Below, one piece after another: positions 20,601 to 31,769 of a stretch of DNA of 64,000 nucleotides. Position numbers and translations under genes: made by a program. Source of the stretch: Athripsodes cinereus (Eukaryota > Arthropoda > Insecta > Trichoptera > Leptoceridae); the NCBI GenBank assembly GCA_947579605.1, contig OX388307.1:11013237-11077236 (forward strand), written 5' to 3'. Below the pieces are notes generated by a model. The model was not told where the DNA came from. It made no database searches and was given only the letters and a program-made list of their open reading frames with translations. The number at the start of each line of letters is the position of its first letter. Positions within the stretch are counted from its first letter, which is position 1.

Positions 20601-23315
20601 CATTGAGAGGGAGAAACCACCCAGACGTATGTTTATTATCATAGCTAATTTATATTTTTAATGCACATTGAATAGCTTGAATATTTTGGTAGAACAAAGA
20701 TTCTTAAATAATTAGACACTTGTTGTTAAAATAGATAATGAGAATTAAATTTGAAGAAGTTGATTTTTTAAATAGAAGTATCTTAAGAATATCCTTTTAT
20801 TGGAATATTATATACATTTTGTCACTTGTTTCTATAGTTATTTATTTATTTATTAACACAATTTACAGCCAAAACAGCCTTTACAGTACAATAACATTAA
20901 AAAATGTACTTGAAACAAACACAATCAACATATAAGAGACAATGAGAACAAAAATATGACAATAGAAGTTATGTTACAAATTTTGATGTCAAGTCAAATT
21001 GGCTGTTACACTAACTATTTGGCTGTTTTCTTACAAAAAAATGCTAATTTATTTTATAATATGTGAGCTATTTATTACAAAATAATTCATATTTAAATCA
21101 GTTTCAATATTGAATTTACGTTGGTAGGAGCTTTACTTGGAGCTGGTTGGAAATGCGGATGGAAGGCGACAGCTTTACACTTTAACAGACCTACTGACGT
21201 GAGAAGAAGAGAGGAGAGAAGGCCTTCTGTGGTGGAGTTAGCTGCACAGAGGCACGTGCAACAGAAGGCCAATGGGTGGAAGGTTCATCATCTCACAGCA
21301 CAGATGGATGACTTGGTAATTTTTTTATTCTTTTAATTTTATTTAAAAGATAAATCTGGGTTTTGTTATAAACCCAAATACAACCTTACACACTTTTCAC
21401 AGTAAGCTAAAAGCTTGTGTCGTGAAAGGGGAGTTTGCCGACACCTGGGATCGAACCACAGACCCCTTACTACCTCCAGGCCAGAGGCGGCCGTCAATAT
21501 GTATTTGCGGGGGTTCGGTAAAAAAAAACACCTATCTTATTCCTTATAAAGAAATTCTACCCTGCTCTCTTTACCATTAGCGAACACTTCAGTTACTAAA
21601 GGTTAATCTCTGGTATTTTCTGTTCTTAATGTATTCTACATTTAATTCACCCATTTTAATAGTAATCTATAAGCTTTTTTTTTAAAAAAAAGATATACCT
21701 ATCTGTGTTTTGTTTGTTATAAACCCAAATACAACCTTATACACCTTTCACAGTAAGCTACTAAAAACTTGTGTCGTGAAAGGGGAGTTTGCCGATAGTT
21801 TGCTTAAACGATAATATTAATTTTATTTAGGTATATTGTAGATTCTTTAAATTGCGTGTAATATTTTTATATAAGCGCGCCCGAATACAAAATATCTTAC
21901 AGATAACAAAAAAACTAATTACCTGCATAACACAATCGCGACTAGCGGTGACTGTCTATAGAAATTTTACCACTAAGTAATAAGTAATAACAGTGCATAC
22001 GGCTGACCTTTGAACCTCACGACGTCAATTCATGCATTTTGATTTTTGACATGCTTGGTAGGTACTAATTCATCGCGTCCACATATAACTAATAACAGGA
22101 ATCCCTTCACATAAAAAAATCACACTAGTCAAAAAATTTCCGTCAATGTACGACAAAATGCTACAAGGCGTATCTCTTACTCCTTTTTACGTGTGAGCAT
22201 AGTTGTGTTCATTGCACAAGATATCCCATATATTTTTAATATCTCCATACAATTGTTGTTCATATGGTAACTGGAATAATAGTATTATATTGTTCATGGG
22301 AAAATTAATATTTTTTATTTTAATTATTACTTATTGTTAGGTTTCTATCTTTTAAATTGGGGGTGCGTTTGAACCGCCGCTCATTATCAAAGAGCCGCCT
22401 CTGCTTCAGACTACCAACGAACTTATTGTCATATGTTAAATATTCACTTGTTTAAATACATACAACTTACTGCAAATAAAATAAACCTTTTTGAGGGGGG
22501 GGGGGGGAGAAATTGAAAAGTCAGGTATTGTCCTAAATTCCTATAGCAAATTGTGGAAATAATTTTTAAAAACATTACAAAAGCATGACTAATATAAAAA
22601 TTGTAGTCCCACTCCCAACACTAACTCCATCCCAAAAATTCTTTACTATATTAAGATATGTTATTTTAGCCTTGTATATGTTGAATTCCCATATTTTTAA
22701 TATGTTTGTTAATGTAAAATATTGTGTGGTTTATATGTATGTGATGATATGTCTGTTTTCAGTGTGAATTGGAAAACAATGCATTGGAAACAACAGCAAA
22801 TATTTTGAAGTCATTAGAATCTAGAGCGCACATAGATCATCATCGAGTATTAGAATTACTGAAGGTTAGTGAAGCAGTTGTGTGTCTTGTTTGTTAATAG
22901 TTGGATTTAATATACATATTTGTGTGAGATAGGATCAATACATTTATAGAATTACTGAAGGTTAGTGAAGCAGTTGTGTGTCTTGTTTGTTAATAGTTGG
23001 ATTTAATATACATATTTGTGTGAGATAGGATCAATACATTTATAGAATTACTGAAGGTTAGTGAAGCAGTTGTGTGTCTTGTTTGTTAATAGTTGGATTT
23101 AATATACATATTTGTGTGAGATAGGATCAATACATTTATCTATACTTTATGTTTGATTTTAGGGTAATATTCAAAGGACTAAACTGGTAAGTGAAGGTGT
23201 AGGTGAAGCGAAAGCGAATGTGTTACGTGTCTTCCAACATAAAACTCATGTGAAGGATATTCTGGAAAGGCAAGCGGACAAGAGATGTTTCAAGAAACAC
23301 AGAAATCAGTGTTGA
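14646..23315 (+). CDS. SAP130: Histone deacetylase complex subunit SAP130
   Basis: Sixteen exons join in phase to an 834-aa protein: 14646..14873, 14998..15096, 15294..15447, 16681..16818, 17236..17297, 17383..17440, 18259..18321, 18411..18490, 18826..18877, 18966..19493, 19603..19702, 19785..20117, 20460..20626, 21128..21315, 22763..22864, 23163..23315. SAP130 is a scaffold of the Sin3-HDAC co-repressor complex. The long middle part is Gln/Ser/Thr/Pro-rich and probably disordered, with a GNAYYYEVASG block at the start of exon 10 and a KKPRKQ basic stretch at the end of exon 12. The conserved C-terminal domain shows GWKCGWKATALHFNRPTDVR, REERRPSVVELAAQRHVQQK, ANGWKVHHLTAQMDDL and the closing helices LETTANILKSLESR and VLRVFQHKTHVKDILERQ. 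In vertebrates this end binds Sin3. Human SAP130 is longer (about 1,050 aa). The ATG at 14646 is the first in the exon. Exon 14's acceptor (21126-21127) is the least certain border. Confidence 0.88.
15477..15650 (-). repeat. (TTA)n-tailed dispersed repeat
   Basis: On the minus strand it runs from GATAAACTCGCCCATTGTGC to a GGCACAATAAAG word and a (TTA)n tail. Related copies lie at 34395-34545 (plus) and, more diverged, 45070-45135. It looks like the 3' end of a LINE or SINE. It is in SAP130 intron 3. Confidence 0.5.
15830..16163 (-). pseudogene. Broken calexcitin-like (EF-hand) copy inside SAP130 intron 3
   Basis: From a start codon at 16161-16163 the minus strand reads MPISDLRKKKLLYVSNVFFG, then FESAIEKICTLRGWPQSHPK, KIWDGLRQRTDTNKDGESS. 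This is the N-terminal EF-hand region I remember from insect calexcitin/sarcoplasmic calcium-binding proteins. The parent would continue beyond DGE. Here a deletion of roughly 25 codons shifts the frame, and QWQQRYMNFMFDLEDA is found only in another frame, ending at a stop near 15837. More than 100 codons run without an intron, followed by a (TTATTA)n tract near 15773-15789, suggesting a retrocopy. Gene loss by deletion after local duplication is an alternative. Confidence 0.65.
17631..18129. mobile_element. hAT MITE with perfect 8-bp target duplication, carrying a SINE
   Basis: Ends CAGTGTTTCCCAACC and GGTTGGGAAACACTG are exact inverted termini. The flanks at 17623-17630 and 18130-18137 are both GTATAGAT. 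Subterminal sequence shares a GTTCGCGAACC-type palindrome. A SINE-B copy (about 17868-18035, minus) is inserted inside, so the element is older than that SINE. It lies in SAP130 intron 6. Confidence 0.85.
17868..18035 (-). repeat. SINE-B copy nested in hAT MITE
   Basis: Reverse orientation: the (TAC)n tail comes first, then ACGGCATATCCCACAAGTGG and the body, ending near TCGCTGAATTTAAGATG. It is one of the least diverged copies. Confidence 0.75.
18590..18735 (+). repeat. Diverged SINE-B copy in SAP130 intron 8
   Basis: Reads GTTCAGTGATGAGGTATGCC through to GTCGCGATGGTATGAATG. Many substitutions relative to 5315-5462 suggest an old copy. Confidence 0.5.
21482..22403. mobile_element. hAT-like non-autonomous element inserted in a SINE
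   Basis: The ends are CAGAGGCGG and CCGCCTCTG, inverted. The flanks are CTCCAGGC (21474-21481) and CTTCAGAC (22404-22411), an 8-bp duplication with two mismatches. It carries its own SINE-A piece (21702-21796, minus). No transposase frame is seen. Confidence 0.7.
21702..21796 (-). repeat. Truncated SINE-A copy inside the hAT-like element
   Basis: Has the GTTATAAACCCAAATACAAC tail and the AAAGGGGAGTTTGCCGATA body start, then stops. It is cut before the tRNA-like head, as expected for 5' truncation. Confidence 0.6.
22852..23139 (+). repeat. Three tandem copies of a 96-bp unit covering a splice donor
   Basis: The word AGAATTACTGAAGGTTAGTG starts at 22852, 22948 and 23044, an exact 96-base period. 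The copies look virtually identical. Copy 1 includes the last 13 bases of SAP130 exon 15 and its donor (AAG|GTTAGT). Copies 2 and 3 repeat that exon end and donor within the intron. Confidence 0.9.
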
Positions 23316-24200
23316 CCTCTGGTGCACACCTCAAAGAGGGAAATTATCAATCAAAATTGAACTTTTCTCACAAATATTGTACCGGACATTATAAGAAACT
23401 AATAATACCCATCCATGGTTTTGTGATTATGATCTGAGAAGCATTTAAATACATATTGTACATAATAAGCTATAAATTATTGCCTGTAAATATATTTCTA
23501 TTATATGGATTAAGTTGTAATGTAAAATATCTCCTAGTTTTATCAAGAAATCTTGCACAAGAATAATTTACAACAATAATAATAACAATAGTACTATTAG
23601 TGTAATATAAAATACATATTTACATGTTTGTGTGCATGGGGAAATATTGTGTTTATGATTAGTTTGATTTAAATGAATATTAACTTTATTGGTAATAAAA
23701 TAAAAGTGCCATTTTTTTATTGTTACCGTTGAGTGACTAAAATATAACAAACACAATGATTAAGCATCACTGAGAAGAGAGTTTTATGATGTGTCATGTG
23801 ATTGTTTTATGTAAGGCAATATTGTTGTAAAGTGAAATATGATTGGTGCATCTAGAACCAAAAGCAACTTGTTAGGATAGAGAAGTGTTACATAATACTA
23901 GATACATATTCATGATGAATATAATATTATGATATTATTGACATTTTATAACTCTTTTCATTATTAATAATATTGCATCACTGGACCCGAACAGAAAATG
24001 GAAAATGTATTTTTAGTGTGTGGAGTTTTGTACGATGTTGCTCAGGAGCATGACTGTAGAAATGGTTGATTTGAAATCAATATATTCATCATCTGAGGAA
24101 ACATGTTCTGTTTTAAAATACTATAAATTGTGAAATATTAATAAAACACTGCTTAATACTGTTCTGTGGCTGAATTAAACCTGATATTACTGCTCATATT
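23316..24200 (+). other. Probable SAP130 3'UTR
   Basis: AT-rich non-coding sequence after the stop at 23313-23315. Candidate AATAAA signals occur near 23694 and at 24140-24145, so the 3'UTR end is uncertain. Confidence 0.5.
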
Positions 24201-25130
24201 GCAAAGAATTGGCAAATACTCAAGTCATCACATATCGTGGTTTAATTTTTTTTTTGAGTTATCTCTATTCCCCACACCGGGATAACAATTATTTTTATAA
24301 GATCAATATACAATACGAAATAAATTATATTAATAGTATGGAATTCACATTCTGAAAATGCCACATCTTAAAAGTACAAAAAAATATTCACAAATTAATA
24401 AAGGTATGAACAATCTTCCCCCTTTTCATCATTTTTGATAATTTGTTTAGATTATTATCAAATCTTCTCTTTATACCAAGTGCTTTAACATAAAACAATT
24501 TGTAGTTATGATGGCATTTATTATTTATGTAAATTTTATAGGAAAATATTATTCATCATCACAGTTAGTATGTATATTAGAATCAATTCTGCGTGCAATA
24601 GGATAGTGTTTATTTTTAAGTTTTGATGAGGATTGATGAACCCCTTAGCATTCAAATTTCTTTGAAAATTATGTAAAATAAATTTGTATAGAAATTATAT
24701 TTTGTATTTTTTAAAATAAATCATAAAAATAAATATTCAAATGAAAAACATAGTTATACCCGCGATTGCAATCTGAGGGCAATCAGTTCATAACAGAAAT
24801 AAAACATAGGAAGAATCCAACAAATGAGTGCCAAGGGTTGATGATATCAATTAAAGAGTGAAATATCTGAGATATTACGAAATATCTTACTAAATATTAT
24901 TTTTTTCATCTCTATGGAAAGGAAAGAAAGTGTCCACCACACGGTTTGAATAATTTATGATTATTTTGATAATCACAAATTTAAAAAAAAATGTAAAACA
25001 AAAATCATCATATCGACGGTCCAGTTCCACACATCAACAGGTTGAAAATTTTGATTTAATTGGTAATTCATAAAATCAACTCCTCTCTATCAATTCCACA
25101 AACAAATAACTTTAAAAAATACACGGTTCC

Positions 25131-25133
<3 letters not shown>

Positions 25134-25200
<67 letters not shown>

Positions 25201-25226
25201 ATTTACATATATATATATATATATAC
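25134..25226. repeat. (TA)n microsatellites
   Basis: Two runs of alternating TA (about 58 and 19 bases) separated by a short AT-rich spacer. Confidence 0.9.
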
Positions 25227-25842
25227 TATTAAGTTAATGAAAAAAAATGTACCTATTTTCAATTGCACAAACAAATGTTTCGAATTATTTAACTATTGAA
25301 CAGAACGAAGACAACATAACGCCTCTGACAGTGCGATTATTTTATGGTATATTTCACTTTTTGTTGTGTGTTTAAAGCATAATATAAATATACCAAAATG
25401 GCGATTTCTCGAATATAAGACATTCGACTTGTTGATGTGTGGAACTGAAACGTCGAATATACTTCTGTCATTTTTGCACATTATTGTGCCGAAAATTGAA
25501 ATTATTTTTTATTGTTAATTAGGATAATGTTAAATTACAAAGAAAAAACAATGATCAGTAAACATATGAATATGTATAGTATGCGATGTTGAGAATATTC
25601 ATTTTGATTGCTTTGCTGATAATACTCATGTGGATATTTCTTGTACCAAAATAATATAAATCATATCCCTCACATTGTAAGCCACAAATTTATAATTGAT
25701 TTTTCTGATACCCAAACAAGCAGTGGCACACAGAGAAACACTTGTTGGTATTTATTATGTGCCACTAGAAAATATACATGCTTTTATTATATGGTTCAAT
25801 TGAAAATATGCATATTTTCATTGTTTTATTGTACATATTCCT

Positions 25843-25990
25843 ACTACTATACCATCACAACATATCCCACAAGTGGGTAGTCAGCGGACACGCTGCATGT
25901 AATATAAATGCAAATCACTCTCCCTATGCCAATAAAAAATTGAGACATTCAGGATGGGTGGCAAATCTCATCGCTGAATTTAAGATGCAA
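25843..25990 (-). repeat. SINE-B copy
   Basis: Reverse copy from ACTACTATACCATCACAACA to the CGCTGAATTTAAGATG end, matching the unit at 5315-5462. Confidence 0.65.
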
Positions 25991-26009
25991 AATGTCTCAT
26001 TTCTATCTA

Positions 26010-26245
26010 CCTATACCCTGACGCCGTGTCCCAGGTGGGGTAAGCAGAGAGAACGGAACGCCATATAGATCTATCCTCACATATTTCTTTCGCTTCTGCA
26101 GTCATCCAATTTGTCATACATGCACGCCAATTTCTCTTACTTAATACGCACCCGTCCTTGAGAATTTTATCCACATAATCAGGCCATGTAGTTTCAGGAC
26201 GTCTGTGCTTTCTCACACCTCTTCTTTCAAAATATATTTCTGAAA
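26010..26245 (-). mobile_element. RTE-like LINE, short 3' fragment
   Basis: The minus strand reads RKHRRPETTWPDYVDKILKD, then GCVLSKRNWRACMTNWM and the family 3' end (GGGACACGGCGTCAGGGTAT). It is homologous to 5744-5950. It begins about 20 bases from a SINE-B copy of the same orientation. Confidence 0.65.
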
Positions 26246-27552
26246 TATTGTTTTTATTTAAATTAATGCAACATTATGGAGTTTATACTTAACGGCACAT
26301 GTAAGTTTTGGTTTGATATCAAAATTTAAAGAAAATACCAATATTTGAGTGCGTATGGATTTTTTCAAATACATAGTTAAATATGTGATCTTATAAAATC
26401 AGTAGCACATAAATATTTTTTATTCTGGGCAAAACACTTATGCAAATTCAATTACATTTTGTATTCACATTCTATGTGACAGCATTAATAGTTACGTTAT
26501 TGAGTTCAGTAATAATTTTCAACATTTGCATATAATGCATATTGTTTCTTAATGCATCACAATCAGTAATAATGTGATATAAAAGGACATTATAATAAAA
26601 TAAAAAGTTGGCGACGATACTAGAAAAGTAAATTGTATAATGTTATAACTTTTAAGTACGACTTGTGATATTAGTTTTAACTAAAATTAAATGGATTGAC
26701 TTGAGCGTATATAAGTTTACTGATGACTGTTTCAATATAAAATAAATAATAATTTATTATTATTATGTGTGCATTGTGATATTGTTACTCACAATTATTG
26801 TTAATGTAAAATGTGTATGTATTAGGTACATTTCTTTTTGTATAATAATGTAAATAAGTCGTATAATTGTTAAAATGTGTATTATTATAAGTAATTATAA
26901 GTGTATGGAAAAAAGAAATCTAGTGATATGAGAAAATACTGAAATAAATATTTTTCTAAAATTATGATTTATGTGTTTTCTCATTTTTACATACCTACAG
27001 CTATTATTAATTATTTTATTATTAACTATCACCCAAAAATGTCGGATGGGAAACTTAAAAGGTTTACTTTATATAAGAGTTCTTGTTAAGTTCATAATAT
27101 AATAGACACAAGGAGAAAAACAGTTATACCTACTCCATGTTTTGACGATGGATTGAATTGGTAGTAGATTTCAACTTTGACGTATACTATTTAATATATA
27201 AAAACTTGCATGTAGCTACTCCCAATTGGGTATTCTGTCTATTTACTGTATCGGTGTTTAGGTAATAGAATTTCACAATGAAATAAGAAACATGATGTAC
27301 TTGTAAGACAAGTAACATCACTCTAAATAAAAAACATTTGTTTTTGATTTCATTACGGCATTCTGTTATTTTTTTTAATTGGATGGTAATAATTTTAAAT
27401 AGGGAAGAAGCCAATTTCCTCTTAGCGTTTTCAAGAGTCACATGCGTAAAAAAAATTCTGACTGAATATAAAGGATCAATAAAAGGGATTATGGTGTAAT
27501 AAAAAAATTTATTTAAGAAAATGAATATGAAAATAATATATTTTTATTGATA

Positions 27553-28872
27553 TTAGCCAAGTTGTTTATGAACTGTGGGAACATAGTCATCATATTGAGC
27601 TTGGTAGAAGTTTCCAGCGATTGGTTTTCCCAGGGAATATTTTGCTGCAAATTTGGCAATTGAAAATCCAGGTCTTCCATCCTTGCTCCTGAAAATGAAT
27701 AACAAAAAAAAATTAAACATAACGCTAATCAAAATAAATAAAAATTATAAATAAATATCTAACTTATAAAAATCACTTGTTCCAAAAACTCTAAAGAAGT
27801 GGGTATATGGTACAGAGAGGATATCTGATGTATCACTGGCTACTCCTGTATGAAATGCTATGAATAATTTACATAAATATTAGTACAAACCTTTTACTGA
27901 TCTTTTTTTCTTCAAAGCGTACTGTACCAGGTTGCTTGTAGACCAGGAATACATAACGGTGAAGATCTGTTCCTTTTGGTGGACCACTACCTACATATTC
28001 AGCCAGAATTTGTCCCTCATTTACTTTGTTTTCAGGGATATTGACAACCAGCCAATGCAAGAATTCTCTCCTAGATGGATTTTTCCTACTGGGTGCATCA
28101 GGATCTACAAAAAATAAACTTTTCTTTCAGGCAAATTTCAAATCATTCAATAGATATAGTAAAATATTATTATTTTGTTATTAGTCAACCAAATCGCTTC
28201 TCTTTTTTTGTGATCCCCAATTGGTGAAATCTTAAAAAATAATAATTTATAAATTCTTTATCCCATGAAAGACAAATATGTGCTCATCAGCTGTTTACAT
28301 TTAGGACTATTATTAATAAAAAAAAAATCAAACATCAAATACAAAGCGTACCTGTCATACACAATGTATAAAGTGCATTAGGCTCAGTATCCCACTCAAC
28401 AGCGGGGATGTCTTTTACACTCCGAGGTGTCAATTCATTGCCTTCACTCACTTTTTCTCTACCATAAGTTACCTAAAACAATAAAAAAATATTGTTTATG
28501 ACTAAATTTATCATAGTTTTGTAAGAATAAAGTGTTTCCGTGGAGCACCCAGCAAAGAATTGGTTTCCCACTCTTTTTCATATGTTTATCGAGTATTCTG
28601 TAAAAGGCAGGTATTCGAAAAAAATATAGACATTTACTTATTGAGTTCTGTGATGAGGTTTGCCACTCTTTCTGAAATTCTTAAATTTTAGGTAGCACGG
28701 AGGTTTGTCGTATCAGCTGGTCCACTGACTACCCTACTAGTAGGTTATGCCATGATGATATAGTAGCAGTTGTAATAGAGCGTCTCTTACTCACCTTTAC
28801 AAGTGATCCCGGAGCTTCTGCAATCACATCGGGAACTACCTGATTATCTTCAAAACTCTTTAGTTGTGACAT
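27553..28872 (-). CDS. Phosphatidylethanolamine-binding protein A (cytosolic type)
   Basis: Four exons (28795..28872, 28352..28472, 27891..28104, 27553..27688) join in phase to 182 aa, a normal PEBP length. It opens [20 protein letters not shown]. Exon 2 has [20 protein letters not shown] and [14 protein letters not shown]. Exon 3 has the ligand-loop motif DPDAPSR and then [19 protein letters not shown] and the [18 protein letters not shown] segment. The last exon ends [20 protein letters not shown]. PEBPs bind anionic phospholipid headgroups and, in animals, modulate Raf/MAPK signalling; the substrate here is unknown. It is the most diverged of the three tandem copies and alone has the intron after KISKR. 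A degraded SINE-B sits in intron 1. Confidence 0.9.
28638..28765 (+). repeat. Degraded SINE-B copy in PEBP-A intron 1
   Basis: GTTCTGTGATGAGGTTTGCC through to GCCATGATGATATAGTAGC. An internal deletion and many substitutions are seen. Confidence 0.55.
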
Positions 28873-29044
28873 TACACTCGAAAAGTTGATAAATAAGAGA
28901 CCTTATAAGAAAAAGATAAGAAAATTAAAATAACATAACACATTAAATTTATTTATTTATATTTATATTTAAATTATTTATATTTTTCTTCTTTTTCATA
29001 CACTTGTATGTATTGTATATATCAAATTGATGTCAAAAGTGGTT

Positions 29045-29081
29045 GGTTGGCAGAAATTGCCCACGGCAATTTCTGCCAACC
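29045..29081. repeat. Perfect 17-bp inverted repeat with 3-nt loop
   Basis: Arms GGTTGGCAGAAATTGCC (29045-29061) and its exact complement (29065-29081) flank CAC. The sequence upstream of PEBP-A is otherwise AT-rich, so the GC-richer hairpin stands out. Confidence 0.6.
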
Positions 29082-30961
29082 CGCCATTTGAAATATTTTT
29101 TTTTTCAATAAAGTTTTTATTTATTTATTTATTATTATTATTATTTAAATTAGGCCAATATCAATAAAATTCTTAGCAACAATGAAGAATTTTGCTGCTT
29201 CCAGTAACAGTTAACACTGCAAAAGAATTTAAATCTTGAACATAGTTTCATAAAACAATAAGTGTTTAAAAAAAAAATGATTTACTCACATGTTAAACAA
29301 AATAACAAACACAGAGAATTCATTTTAAAAGGCAAGAACTTAACCAAAACCTTTCAGTTAACTATGCAGATCTAGAATGAATTTAGTACTTGAACTATCT
29401 AGGTACTAAGCAAAACACAACACCTGCATAGTCAGTGCCAGTAAAAGATATTTATTTACTGTTAAAAAAAAAACTCGCTTTACTGGTTTGTTTACAGCAT
29501 CAAGTGTCATTATTATATAATTATGTATTATAATAGTAGAGGATTGTACTATTTATATATTGTCATTCTATGGATTGTATTCAGTACCTGATGCTAGTTA
29601 TACATATTATCTAACAAACATATCCATATACTTTTTATATACATAATAATGTTTATTATACATATGTGCTATGCTGTGCTAATAATGTGTGATGTAGATG
29701 TTTACCTCTCATCTCAATTACCCATAATGTTTGTCTCTAATCTCAGTTACCCATAATCAAAACAATTGTCATCAAATAATTGCCTATTATTTGAATACAT
29801 GCATATAAAAACCTTGTGGTAAAACAAGTGGCATTGATTTATTGCAAATAAATATAATGCAAAGTGTTTTTTTGTTATTCGTATAACTGGAATTTTCACG
29901 CCTACGAAAGTGTCTATATGATATTAATTACGATAGGTATGGTTCAGTCGCAAGATTTGCATCACTTGCAGGATAGAGAAGGGAGTTTAAGGTGTTCTGA
30001 CGCTTACAGCTTTGACTGGCTTAAGCACTTTAAAAGTAAATATAATTTTTATTAGCAAAGAATAAAAAATAAATAATATATTTCCAGAAATTGTGAATTC
30101 TACTATGGATGACCTATAACATTATCAATTTATATCACTATAGCATCTCCTTTAAGAAGGGTAAATGGTAGACTAACTGGGTGTAATAAACATGCAGGTT
30201 GCTTTCTCCATGTCAATAAAAAATAAAACAATCAGGAAGGGTAGGATACTTTATCACCAAATTGAAGATTATATTGGTATTAATATTTATTTTTTTAATG
30301 GATACAAAAGCTTAACAATATATAATGCAATAATAAAATTAATGATTTACATCACCAATTGCAGTATGCATTATCCAATATCTGAATAATTTTACAGAAC
30401 AATAATCATAAAATAATTATTGAAAGAGGAGGTGAAGGAAGGGAGGTCAATTTATAATGGTTCATCACAATAGTAAATTATAATATGGATAGGTAAACAT
30501 AATATAATGTACTGCAGCTACTACAATATGTGATGTTTGACAAATACCTACATTTTATTGAGTACTCGTGAACTTACAGGAAAAAGGAGAAAGCATATTC
30601 TTTACTATGAGAACTTCACTTAAGATCGTATATATACGTTGGATAAATTTGTAACTTTCATCACATTAATTTAATTAGTCATGCTTACTTTCTTACCCTC
30701 ATCTGACTCTAAAGTTTTGTTCTACTGTTGATAATGACCCCAAAAAACCATTACACACTACTCAATCAAATGGTTTTGAAGAGATGTCGCAAAATCCTTC
30801 ATCAATAGTTCACCAACAGGCGATTTCATAAAAATAAAAATCCTTTAAGATGAAATTTAAATGAAATCCTTTATGTGAAATTCAATTAGTTACTATGGTT
30901 ACAACAAAAGTTTTTTGTCATAAAAAAGTGATTTTTCAAATGACTGCTAGTATACATATTT

Positions 30962-31480
30962 TTGCCTTTTACTGTTATTTTTTTGCCCTCTTTCAATAAA
31001 GGAATGTGTAATGTGAAGCTTCAGGATAATATTATACAGAGTCGTTTTTATGAATATTCTTTGCAAAATTGTCCCAAAACGAAAGATAAGATAGATTGGG
31101 GTCTGGCCAACGACCGTGACTTCTGTGTGGCTGGTCCGTTACTGTGGAACAAAATTCCCTAAGATTTGCGAACTCTGGAGAGTGTGGAGGTGTTCAAAAC
31201 GAGGTTAAAAACCCTATTGTTCAGGACGTGTTATGATTCTTGAATGGGCCCTTGCGGTGGTTTTTCCACAAAACGGCGCATCATAATTAATCATCGCCCT
31301 CAACGCTCCTCTCGGGAGCACAGGGCAGAAACCAGCCTCCTCCATTCAGAGCGTCTCTGTGCCAATTGCGTCACCTCTTCCCACGACATTCCTTGCGCTC
31401 TGATAGTCATAATCATAATTAAGTTGTCTAGTTATTATTATTATAAATTAAAAAATTTAAAACAATATCGGGAAAAATAA
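30962..31480 (+). mobile_element. LINE 3' fragment (reverse-transcriptase C terminus)
   Basis: The plus strand reads GLANDRDFCVAGPLLWNKIP, a stop, then LRTLESVEVFKTRLKTLLFR, the typical end of CR1/Jockey-like LINE proteins. After 31272 comes the GCCCTCAACGCTCCTCTCGG repeat unit. The ORF is truncated at its 5' side and has an internal stop. Confidence 0.6.
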
Positions 31481-31548
31481 GAAAAAAATAAATGAGAAAA
31501 AGTTCCTATATTTAGTCATGACAATTAATACAGCATTGTATCAAATTA

Positions 31549-31703
31549 TCCTCTTTCACAATACATCGTTCCTATGAAAACGATATCAGAGCGCAAGGAA
31601 TGTCGTGGAAAGAGGTGACGCAATTGGCACAGAGACGCTCTGAATGGAGGAGGCTGATTTCTGCCCTGTGCTCCCGAGAGGAGCGTTGAGGGCGATGATG
31701 ATG
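31549..31703 (-). repeat. Inverted copy of the LINE 3'-end repeat
   Basis: Near-exact reverse complement of 31272-31405, with about 145 bases between them. It ends in (GAT)n. Together the two arms could fold into a hairpin of more than 130 bp. Confidence 0.65.
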
Positions 31704-31769
31704 TATCAAATTATGTAATGATTATAAAAATTAGTTTAATGAATCTGATAAACTTCAATATGGTGGACT

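Larger units (their letters stand above)
21352..22430 (-). repeat. SINE-A copy split by a DNA element
   Basis: The left part (21352-21481) carries the SINE-A tail, body and B-box word GGTTCGATCCC (minus strand). The right part resumes at about 22412 (TACCAACGAAC), after a 922-bp insertion. The two parts together make one normal SINE-A order. It lies in SAP130 intron 14. Confidence 0.65.
24201..27552. other. Intergenic region between SAP130 and the first PEBP gene
   Basis: No protein-coding gene recognised. It contains (TA)n tracts (25134-25191, 25208-25226), a SINE-B copy (25843-25990, minus) and an adjoining RTE-like LINE end (26010-26245, minus). The rest is AT-rich and unassigned. Confidence 0.5.
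28873..31769. other. Region between PEBP-A and PEBP-B
   Basis: Contains the PEBP-A promoter side, a 17-bp-arm hairpin (29045-29081) and LINE 3' remains (30962-31710). Short tandem words (CCCATAATGTTTGTCTCTAA type) occur near 29710-29760. No host gene is recognised. Confidence 0.45.

Noticed and set aside
22852..23139. CRISPR-like repeat array
   Set aside because: The whole 96-bp unit repeats with no variable spacers, in a eukaryotic intron. It is a tandem duplication.
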